NCBI GenBank assembly: GCA_019237435.1
Contig: JAFAHB010000253.1
Coordinates: forward strand, 1 to 5,878
Reading direction: 5' to 3'
Length of the DNA: 5,878 nt
Source: Vulcanimicrobiota bacterium
GTDB taxonomy: Bacteria; Vulcanimicrobiota; Vulcanimicrobiia; Vulcanimicrobiales; Vulcanimicrobiaceae
Positions 1 through 4,741 of this stretch are shown piece by piece (the first letter of the stretch is position 1; each line of letters starts with the position of its first letter). Both the position numbers and the translations under genes were made by a program. Below the pieces are notes generated by a model. The model had not been told where the DNA came from. It saw only the letters and a list, made by a program, of their open reading frames with translations, and made no database searches.

Positions 1-108
1 CGGCGCTAAGCGCGCGATAGCCGAGCCGACGTCGCTGCCGCCGCTGCACGCGGCGAGCGCAAACGCGACGGCGACGAGCCAGAGGGCTGACGCTCGGAGC
101 GTGCTCAA
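1..108 (-). CDS. Lipoprotein N-terminus (partial, runs off left edge)
   Basis: Only the first 36 codons are in the window. Read on the minus strand from a TTG at 108-106, they give a short basic N-terminus (STLRAS), a hydrophobic core (ALWLVAVAFALAA) and a lipobox LAAC with Cys21, followed by the flexible SGGS sequence usual after a lipidated cysteine. This is a clear type II (lipoprotein) signal peptide, so the product should be exported and anchored in a membrane. The mature part is cut off, so its function cannot be read. TTG is the only plausible start: the upstream gene's TAG lies two codons before it in the same frame, and no Shine-Dalgarno sequence precedes it. Translation therefore probably depends on ribosomes finishing the upstream phosphoesterase and reinitiating. 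The lipobox segment shares a 16-bp identical stretch with the upstream gene, so it may be a paralogue of that phosphoesterase, but this is inference. Confidence 0.72.
   Translation of the reverse strand, partial: MSTLRASALWLVAVAFALAACSGGSDVGSAIARLAP
37..52. repeat. 16-bp sequence shared by the two lipoprotein genes (copy 1)
   Basis: The 16 bases here recur exactly at 1555-1570. Both copies encode the lipidated cysteine with the following Ser-Gly-Gly in their respective genes. This reflects either common ancestry of the two lipoproteins or convergence on the same lipobox codons. Confidence 0.5.
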
Positions 109-111
109 GTG

Positions 112-1629
112 CTATTCGGTGTCGGGCGGATAGCCTGACGGCTTTTGATGCAAGAAGAACGCCTGCGAGTACTTCGCCCGTATCCGGTGAAACGGCCGCG
201 GCGATTGCTTGAAGTTAAACGCGTTCTCGATTCCGGTCGCGCGCGCGTCTTCTTGGCCGAGCGTTCCGAGGTTCCAGTTATCCTCGATGAAGCGCAGCAC
301 GCTCGTCGTTTCGTACTGCGTGTGCTCGACGTGGGCTGCAACGTACGGAGAGATTATGAGCATAGGAAAGCGGAAACCAAGGCCACCCTGGTTGTCGTAC
401 AACGGCGGCGCCACGTGATCGTAGTAACCGCCCCAGTCATCCCAGAGGACCACGACCGCGCTGCTGTTCCAATACTTGCTCCTGCCGATCGCGTTGACGA
501 TCGACGCAACCCACGACGGACCGGTGTCGCTTGCCTCCGCCGGATGATCCGAGTTCGGCTCGTTCGGCGTGACCCAACTGACGGCGGGAAGCTGGCCGTT
601 CTTGATGTCGTTGAAGATGGCAAGATCGGTGAACGTGACGTTCGTTCCCCACTCCTTGCTGTAGCGCACCGCGGAGATCGCATCGAACGCGCTCCAGATG
701 CCGGGACCGCCGGCCTTTTTCTCGCCCTTCTTCCACGAAAAGACCTGGTTTGCGTAGAACTTCCAAGTGATCTTATTCGCGTCGAGCAGATCGCGGATGG
801 TCCCGTTTGGATAGGTCAAGCACGGAAACGGCCCCTTGAAGCCCTCGTACTGCCCGTAGATCGTGAGCAGGTCCGTCCGTTCGCTCGACTTATTGCCGTC
901 GCAGCCCCATGGGAAATACGACGGGTCGTCGATGATGCTCGCTTTGGTTATGCCGTTGGGATCGGCCGTTCCGCCGGCAATGAGCTCCTGGTGGGCCGTG
1001 AAGCTTTCACTGCCCTGGGTTTGAAAGGCATCATCGGCCAGTACGTATTGCTTCGCCATCGTCCAATATGGCTTGATGTCCCTTGGGTCAACGTATTGAT
1101 ACGGATACGTGCACATCGGAGGACCTTCGCCGTCTGCGCCGCTGTGGATTACGTCGAAGCCGTCCATCTTGCACGGGCTCGTCGAACTTGGCCGCTTCGC
1201 CGCGGAGTCGCACTCGAACAAGTACCCGTCGAGGTAGTCGTGTGCCATGTCGAAATTCGCATCGAAGTTACCCGGAAAACCATCGCCTTGGAGGGTGACT
1301 TTCGTCAGCGGAATGCTCGTCGGCGATGTGATGACTTGCTGCGGCGGCGATGCTTCCGCGCAGGCGCTGGCGACCGGCGACGGCATCGCTTCCGCTAGGC
1401 CGGTGGTCGTTCCATTCGCGCCGGGAAACGTCGCGAAAAAGTTGTCGAAGCTGCGGTTCTCTTGAATGACGACGATGACGTGCTGAATCGGCGAGTTTGG
1501 ACTGCCGTGCGCCCGCGACTGCGGGGGCAGCGCGCCGGCGCCGAAACCCGACGAGCCGCCGCTGCACGCGACCATGCCGCCGGCGGCGACGAGAAGAAAA
1601 AACAACAGACCGGCAGCCCGATACTGCAA
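112..1629 (-). CDS. Secreted phosphoesterase lipoprotein, phospholipase C / acid phosphatase family
   Basis: A 505-residue protein of the phosphoesterase family that includes bacterial phospholipase C and AcpA-type acid phosphatases. It would hydrolyse phosphate mono- or diesters, possibly phospholipid head groups, outside the cytoplasmic membrane. Residues 1-22 form a lipoprotein signal peptide (hydrophobic LLFFLLVAAGG, lipobox MVAC, Cys22), followed by a Ser/Gly-rich linker. The catalytic domain opens with QHVIVVIQENRSFDNFF (49-65), whose Glu57 and Asn58 correspond to the family's metal and active-site residues. It continues with GSESFTAH (206-213; a serine here is a candidate catalytic residue), HPAEASDTGPSW (from His362) and WDDWGGYYDHV (396-406), which carries the expected metal-binding Asp397/Asp398 and Asp404-His405. 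The start is TTG, supported by a good Shine-Dalgarno sequence five bases upstream. A leader of about 90 bp with AT-rich DNA precedes it, and a second lipoprotein gene follows after three bases. Family assignment is firm; choosing phospholipase C over acid phosphatase is not possible from sequence. Confidence 0.93.
   Translation of the reverse strand: MQYRAAGLLFFLLVAAGGMVACSGGSSGFGAGALPPQSRAHGSPNSPIQHVIVVIQENRSFDNFFATFPGANGTTTGLAEAMPSPVASACAEASPPQQVITSPTSIPLTKVTLQGDGFPGNFDANFDMAHDYLDGYLFECDSAAKRPSSTSPCKMDGFDVIHSGADGEGPPMCTYPYQYVDPRDIKPYWTMAKQYVLADDAFQTQGSESFTAHQELIAGGTADPNGITKASIIDDPSYFPWGCDGNKSSERTDLLTIYGQYEGFKGPFPCLTYPNGTIRDLLDANKITWKFYANQVFSWKKGEKKAGGPGIWSAFDAISAVRYSKEWGTNVTFTDLAIFNDIKNGQLPAVSWVTPNEPNSDHPAEASDTGPSWVASIVNAIGRSKYWNSSAVVVLWDDWGGYYDHVAPPLYDNQGGLGFRFPMLIISPYVAAHVEHTQYETTSVLRFIEDNWNLGTLGQEDARATGIENAFNFKQSPRPFHRIRAKYSQAFFLHQKPSGYPPDTE
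1555..1570. repeat. 16-bp sequence shared by the two lipoprotein genes (copy 2)
   Basis: Exact second copy of the stretch at 37-52, lying over the lipobox cysteine of the phosphoesterase. Outside these 16 bases the two signal peptides differ in sequence. Confidence 0.5.
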
Positions 1630-1634
1630 GGGAA

Positions 1635-1640
1635 CCTCTC
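1635..1640 (-). promoter_or_regulatory. Ribosome binding site of the phosphoesterase gene
   Basis: GAGAGG on the minus strand ends five bases before the TTG at 1629-1627 and fixes that codon as the start. The bases flanking the site can pair as a weak four-base stem (GGAA at 1645-1642 with TTCC at 1634-1631), which would hold the Shine-Dalgarno sequence in a seven-base loop. Confidence 0.6.
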
Positions 1641-1645
1641 TTTCC

Positions 1646-1675
1646 AGCCGCGCCTACTTGGGCGGGGGACCGGCT
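1646..1675 (-). other. Leader hairpin upstream of the phosphoesterase gene
   Basis: On the minus strand AGCCG (1675-1671) can pair with CGGCT (1650-1646), and inside it CGCC (1664-1661) with GGCG (1654-1651). The loop is CAAGTA and there is a one-sided six-base bulge (GTCCCC). The nine GC-rich pairs sit directly upstream of the ribosome binding site. No T-run follows, so it is not an intrinsic terminator. It could tune translation or mRNA stability, or be chance in GC-rich DNA. Confidence 0.35.
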
Positions 1676-1679
1676 TCTT

Positions 1680-1719
1680 TCCTTTTAACGAAATTGACTT
1701 TGTTTATGGTTCACTTTCA
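1680..1719 (-). promoter_or_regulatory. AT-rich putative promoter region of the phosphoesterase operon
   Basis: This stretch between the small gene's stop and the phosphoesterase leader is strikingly AT-rich against GC-rich surroundings, which is typical of a promoter. No clear pair of -35 and -10 hexamers is visible: minus-strand candidates such as CATAAA and GTTAAA are weak. It contains a near-perfect 8-bp direct repeat (minus strand AAAGTGAA at 1717-1710 and AAAGTCAA at 1701-1694, period 16) that could be an operator. The assignment rests on composition and position only. Confidence 0.3.
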
Positions 1720-1998
1720 TTAATCGTAACTCTCGCGCACGGTTTCGAGCAGCGTTTGGCCAAACTCCACCACTTCGCCGTCGCCGTCGAGCACGTCGAC
1801 GCCGAAGCCCGGATAGATGCTGACGAAACGCGCTTGTTTCCACTGCGCGACCGACCAGCGATCGCGCGCACCTTTCTCGTACGGCCACGGCGGCATGCCT
1901 TCACGATCGGAGCGAATGTCGCGCCCGTCCAGCGTGCGGATTCGGACTTGAAAGCCTTCGACGCGAGAGATCTTCATTTCGAGCGTGCCGATCTTCAT
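1720..1998 (-). CDS. Small conserved-looking protein of unknown function (92 aa)
   Basis: This 92-residue soluble protein begins MKIGTLEMKISRVEGF and ends LETVRESYD. It has no signal peptide, membrane segment, cysteine or known catalytic motif. Alternating hydrophobic and charged residues (KISRVEGFQVRIRTLDGRD, later VDVLDGDGEVVEF) suggest a small beta-rich fold, and a central part rich in Trp/Tyr/Phe (MPPWPYEKGARDRW, FVSIYPGFGVDV) looks like a conserved core. The start at 1998 is chosen because AGGA (2006-2003) lies four bases upstream. The ATG at residue 8 has no ribosome binding site. Composition reads as genuine coding sequence, unlike the Arg/Ser/Ala-rich readings of the other frames here. 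It lies between tRNA-Pro and the phosphoesterase gene on the same strand; the 90-bp AT-rich gap after it suggests the phosphoesterase has its own promoter. I do not recognise the family and assign no function. Confidence 0.7.
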   Translation of the reverse strand: MKIGTLEMKISRVEGFQVRIRTLDGRDIRSDREGMPPWPYEKGARDRWSVAQWKQARFVSIYPGFGVDVLDGDGEVVEFGQTLLETVRESYD

Positions 1999-2007
1999 GG
2001 TTTCCTA

Positions 2008-2023
2008 GAGCGTGTGAACGCTC
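2008..2023 (-). repeat. Perfect 6-bp inverted repeat in the leader of the small gene
   Basis: GAGCGT (2008-2013) and ACGCTC (2018-2023) are exact inverted repeats separated by four bases. The element sits immediately upstream of the small gene's AGGA Shine-Dalgarno sequence and downstream of the tRNA T-tract. It could be an operator or an mRNA hairpin. There is no T-run beside it, so it is not a terminator. Confidence 0.4.
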
Positions 2024-2044
2024 GTGCTTCCTCCCGGCGCGTGG

Positions 2045-2050
2045 AAAAAA
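2045..2050 (-). terminator. T6 tract directly after tRNA-Pro
   Basis: The minus strand reads six consecutive T residues starting one base after the acceptor stem's last pair and the discriminator A. No separate terminator hairpin is present. The GC-rich tRNA acceptor/T-arm structure abutting the T-run could itself act as the intrinsic terminator for the aroQ-tRNA transcript, or the tract may only be a processing trailer. Confidence 0.45.
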
Positions 2051-2125
2051 TCGGGCTGACTGGATTCGAACCAGCGATCTCTAGTCCCCCAGACTAGCGC
2101 GATAACCAAGCTTCGCTACAGCCCG
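2051..2125 (-). tRNA. tRNA-Pro (anticodon GGG)
   Basis: A 75-base cloverleaf on the minus strand. The acceptor stem CGGGCTG/CAGCCCG is seven perfect pairs. The D arm is GCGA with TCGC around an AGCTTGGTTA loop. The anticodon stem CTAGT/ACTAG carries the loop CTGGGGG, giving anticodon GGG at 2090-2088, which decodes CCC and CCU. The variable loop is AGATC, and the T arm GCTGG/CCAGT has the canonical TTCGAAT loop. The C1-G72 pair and discriminator A73 are identity features of bacterial proline tRNA, and G37 follows the anticodon as expected. The 3' CCA is not encoded, so a CCA-adding enzyme must supply it. The gene begins 31 bp after the aroQ stop with no convincing promoter between, so it may be co-transcribed with aroQ and cut out. 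Confidence 0.96.
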
Positions 2126-2156
2126 CGGCGATGGTATTCTCGGTAATACGGAACGG

Positions 2157-2615
2157 CTATTTGCGCTCCTTCCGGCGCTGCGACGGCGCGGTTATTTCGC
2201 GCAGCGCGCGCAGCGCAAGTACGTACCCCGCGGCGCCCAGCCCGCTGATTACCCCACGGCAAGCGGCCGCGGTTACGCTGGTGCGCCGGAATGCTTCGCG
2301 TGCCGCGATGTTCGAGAGATGCACTTCCACCACCGGTATCGCGATCGCGGTAATCGCATCAGCTATCGCATAGGAGTAGTGCGCGTACGCGCCCGGGTTG
2401 ATGACGACCCCTGCGTATCTCGATCGCGCCGCATGCAGCGCGTCGACGATCGCGCCTTCGCCGTTATATTGCTCGCAGGTTACCTTGATATCGAGCTCTT
2501 TTGCAGCGCGAGCGATCGCCTCGTTCAACTCTTCGAGGCGCTGTTTTCCATAAATGTGCGGCTCCCGCTCGCCAAGCAAGTTGAGGTTCGGTCCGTGCAA
2601 AACCAAAACGCGCAT
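2157..2615 (-). CDS. aroQ: 3-dehydroquinate dehydratase, type II
   Basis: A 152-residue enzyme, the usual size for the dodecameric type II family. It converts 3-dehydroquinate to 3-dehydroshikimate in the cytoplasm, the third step of the shikimate pathway to aromatic amino acids. The N-terminus carries the hallmark GPNLNLLGEREPHIYG (8-23) with Asn10/Asn12, the catalytic Arg17 and Tyr22 of the flexible lid. CEQYNGEG (47-54) matches the family's QSN-x-EG element with Tyr replacing Ser. NPGAYAHYSYAI (73-84) and EVHLSN (97-102, with catalytic His99 and Glu97) follow, then Arg110 in the usual substrate-binding stretch, and VISGLGAAGY near the C-terminus. The ATG start fits the family N-terminus exactly, although no clear Shine-Dalgarno sequence precedes it. 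It is divergent from hslO and followed closely by tRNA-Pro on the same strand; no other shikimate genes are present. Confidence 0.97.
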   Translation of the reverse strand: MRVLVLHGPNLNLLGEREPHIYGKQRLEELNEAIARAAKELDIKVTCEQYNGEGAIVDALHAARSRYAGVVINPGAYAHYSYAIADAITAIAIPVVEVHLSNIAAREAFRRTSVTAAACRGVISGLGAAGYVLALRALREITAPSQRRKERK

Positions 2616-2666
2616 CGTTTTCGATTCTTTGAAGGAAAAGCGTCGGCCTCCGAATCAGTGGCGCTC
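2616..2666. promoter_or_regulatory. Divergent intergenic region between aroQ and hslO
   Basis: The two head-to-head start codons are only about 51 bp apart, so both promoters must overlap here or extend into the coding sequences. The left part is AT-rich (2616-2640), the right part GC-rich. A GAAGGA (2631-2636) on the plus strand resembles a Shine-Dalgarno sequence but lies too far from the hslO starts at 2658 or 2667 to serve them. I cannot identify reliable -35/-10 hexamers. Confidence 0.35.
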
Positions 2667-3548
2667 ATGCCCGACGAGCTGCTCGCCGCATCGAACCTCG
2701 ACGCCGGAGTCGCGCTCGTGGCCGCAGTCACGACCGATCTGGTTACCGAAATTCGCGACCGGCACGATCTGTGGCCGACGGCAACTGCAGCGGTAGGCCG
2801 GCTCGTGACCGGCGCCGCGCTGTTGGCGACGGGCCTAAAAGGAAACGAACGCATCTCGCTGCAGATCGCGGCCGACGGTCCGCTGGGAACGCTCGCCACG
2901 GACGCGTGGCTGCTGGAGGAAGGCACGATCGGCGCGCGGGGCTACGCGCGAAACGGGCAGGTGGAGCTTCCGGTCGACGCTCGCGGCAAGTTCAACGTCT
3001 CGGCCGCGGTAGGCGCCGGTTCGTTGCAGGTGACGCGCTCAGTCGAGGCAGGTCAGCCGTACGTCGGCGTCGTCCCGATCCAAACGGGTGAGATCGCGGA
3101 AGATCTCGCCGTCTATCTGGCGCAGTCGGAGCAGATTCCAAGCGTCGTCGCGCTCGGCGTTCTAGCCAATCCCGGCGGCGTCGTGGCGGCCGGCGGGCTG
3201 CTCGCGCGGGCGTTGCCCGGGGCGGACGAACGCGCGATCGCGGCGCTCGAAAAGCGCGCGGCGATGATGCCTCCCGTTACGCAGCTGATCGCGCGCGGTC
3301 GCGATGCGAACGCTCTTCTTCGCGAGCTCGCGGGCGATCTCGAGTTGCGCTCGCATCACCGGATCTCCGTGCGCTTCGCATGCCGCTGCAACCGCGAGAA
3401 AGTCGAAGCGGTACTGCGCGGCCTCGGCGCCGACGAACTCCTGCAACTTACGCGGGAGCGTGACAGGACCGAAGCAATCTGCGAATACTGCCGGACGCGG
3501 TACGTTTTCACCGCGCACGAACTGCGCGAGCTCGCGGCTCGCCTATAG
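2667..3548 (+). CDS. hslO: Hsp33 redox-regulated molecular chaperone
   Basis: A 293-residue cytoplasmic holdase chaperone, full length for the family, activated when oxidants such as hypochlorite or peroxide plus heat oxidise its zinc-bound cysteines. The N-terminal domain is recognisable from AVTTDLVTEIRDRH, PTATAAVGRLVTGAALLA and the glycine-rich core (NPGGVVAAGGLLARALPGA). The C-terminal redox switch is intact: Cys239-x-Cys241 and Cys272-x-x-Cys275, a CXC-X30-CXXC spacing matching the E. coli protein. The reading frame stays open far upstream, but that part is antisense to aroQ. The start is placed at the ATG at 2667 because the product then begins shortly before the family's conserved N-terminus. 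An in-frame GTG at 2658 is an alternative, and neither has a good Shine-Dalgarno sequence. It is the only plus-strand gene here, ending two bases from the tyrS stop. Confidence 0.95.
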   Translation: MPDELLAASNLDAGVALVAAVTTDLVTEIRDRHDLWPTATAAVGRLVTGAALLATGLKGNERISLQIAADGPLGTLATDAWLLEEGTIGARGYARNGQVELPVDARGKFNVSAAVGAGSLQVTRSVEAGQPYVGVVPIQTGEIAEDLAVYLAQSEQIPSVVALGVLANPGGVVAAGGLLARALPGADERAIAALEKRAAMMPPVTQLIARGRDANALLRELAGDLELRSHHRISVRFACRCNREKVEAVLRGLGADELLQLTRERDRTEAICEYCRTRYVFTAHELRELAARL

Positions 3549-3550
3549 GC

Positions 3551-4741
3551 TCAATGCGCGTTCGGCGGCAGAACGCGAACGAAGCGCCGCGCCCCTACCG
3601 AAAGCACTGCGGGCCCGTTCACCGTCCACGGCGCATTGGGATCGCTCACCGCCTCGCCGTCAATCTTCACCGCCTTGCCGGATATAAGGCGCTCCGCCGC
3701 CCGCCGGCTCTCCGCGAAGCCTGCTTTGACGAGAACCTCTGCCACGCGTTTACACGCGCCAAGCTCGATCTCACTGAGGTTCTCGCTCGGAAGCTCGCGG
3801 CGCTGAACCGTGCGTTCGAAGTACTCGCGAGCTGCTTTGGCGTCGGCGGCACTGTGATAGCGGGTCACGATAACCTCGGCGAGGCGCTTCTTCTCTTCCA
3901 TCGGTTTGGCGCGACCCGCGGCGAGATCGACCGCTAGGCGTTCGACCTCGAAGCGCGAGCGAAAGGCCGCAAGACGAGCGTACGCCGGAATTAGCTCGTC
4001 CGGCATCTTCATGAGTTTACCGAACTGCTCGCGCGCCGGCTCCGACACCCCGACGTAATTGCCCAGCGATTTGCTCATCTTCTTCTCGCCGTCTAATCCC
4101 ACCAGGAGCGGCACCGTCGCGCAGATCTGCGGCGGCTGCCCAAACTCTCGCTGATACTGACGGCCGAGCAAGAGATTGAAGAGCTGATCGGTGCCGCCGA
4201 GCTCGACGTCCGCCTCTATGGCTACCGAGTCGTACGCTTGCGCGACCGGGTAGAGAAACTCGTGCAGGGAGATCGCAACGCCGGATTCGTAGCGTTGCCG
4301 AAAATCGTTGCGCTCGAGCATCTGCGCTACGGTCGTCTTTGCCAAAAGCTTCACGAGATCGCTCTGAGAGAGCGAGTCGAGCCATTCGGAGTTGTAGCGC
4401 ACCTCGATGCGCTCGAGGTCTAGAATCTTGCCGGCCTGCTCGCGATAGCTCTGCATGTTCGCTTCGATTTCTTCGCGCGAAAGCTGCGGTCGCGTAACGT
4501 TACGTCCGCTCGGGTCTCCGATTCGGGCCGTGAAGTCGCCGATGATCAGCGTGACGCGATGTCCGGCGCGCGCGAAGCGATCGAGCTGATGCAACACGAC
4601 CATAAAACCCAGATGCAGATCCGGACTCGTGGGATCGATGCCCAGCTTGACGCGCAGCGGCCGCCCCGTTTTGAGGCGTTCCGTAAACTCGGCGACGGTC
4701 TCGACGTGATCGAACCCGTCGAGCAATTCGGCGGCGCTCAC
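3551..4741 (-). CDS. tyrS: Tyrosyl-tRNA synthetase
   Basis: A 396-residue class I aminoacyl-tRNA synthetase that charges tRNA-Tyr with tyrosine using ATP. The Rossmann catalytic domain has the HIGH-type signature as HLGF (43-46) within GIDPTSPDLHLG, the segment IIGDFTARIGDPSGR (66-80), the tyrosine-pocket residues Tyr164, Gln168 and Asp171, GGTDQ (182-186), and a perfect KMSKS loop (221-225). An S4-like RNA-binding domain ends the protein (about 320-396, with AGFAESRRAAERLISGKAVKIDG). The LGIDPT form marks it as the TyrZ-like branch rather than the E. coli-like branch. Phe46 replaces the last His of HIGH. The start is GTG at 4741-4739, overlapping the mutS2 stop as GTGA with no Shine-Dalgarno sequence, which points to translational coupling. 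It ends two bases from hslO on the other strand. Confidence 0.97.
   Translation of the reverse strand: MSAAELLDGFDHVETVAEFTERLKTGRPLRVKLGIDPTSPDLHLGFMVVLHQLDRFARAGHRVTLIIGDFTARIGDPSGRNVTRPQLSREEIEANMQSYREQAGKILDLERIEVRYNSEWLDSLSQSDLVKLLAKTTVAQMLERNDFRQRYESGVAISLHEFLYPVAQAYDSVAIEADVELGGTDQLFNLLLGRQYQREFGQPPQICATVPLLVGLDGEKKMSKSLGNYVGVSEPAREQFGKLMKMPDELIPAYARLAAFRSRFEVERLAVDLAAGRAKPMEEKKRLAEVIVTRYHSAADAKAAREYFERTVQRRELPSENLSEIELGACKRVAEVLVKAGFAESRRAAERLISGKAVKIDGEAVSDPNAPWTVNGPAVLSVGARRFVRVLPPNAH
3557..3577. other. Hairpin at the hslO/tyrS convergent junction
   Basis: CGCGTTC (3557-3563) and GAACGCG (3571-3577) form a perfect seven-pair stem with a seven-base loop, starting nine bases after the hslO stop and lying inside the last codons of tyrS. 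Just upstream are a 10-bp palindrome spanning the hslO stop (3541-3550) and a six-pair stem (3526-3531 with 3537-3542). No T-run follows on either strand, so this is not a classical intrinsic terminator. It may stabilise the hslO mRNA 3' end, or be chance in GC-rich DNA. Confidence 0.3.

Noticed and set aside
145..1398. Long plus-strand open frame (417 codons) opposite the phosphoesterase gene
   Set aside because: It is the antisense of a gene with intact family motifs; its product is Arg/Val-rich without any recognisable domain, as expected from GC-rich antisense reading.
1694..1724. Plus-strand promoter-like TTGACT with downstream ATTAAT
   Set aside because: Spacing is 19 bp, the -10 match is partial, and no plus-strand gene lies downstream until hslO. 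It would drive only antisense RNA.
2033..2039. Strong Shine-Dalgarno-like GGGAGGA on the minus strand between tRNA-Pro and the small gene
   Set aside because: No ATG, GTG or TTG follows at a usable distance, and the small gene has its own AGGA close to its ATG.
1462..2097. Plus-strand open frame of 211 codons ending in GLTGFEPAISSPPD
   Set aside because: Its end is the translation of the antisense strand of tRNA-Pro, a well-known annotation artefact (TGFEPA-type tails). The rest is antisense to the small gene and to the phosphoesterase start.
2319..2666. Upstream in-frame extension of hslO by 116 codons
   Set aside because: It lies antisense to aroQ, has Arg/Val-rich sequence unrelated to Hsp33, and would precede a complete family-length protein.
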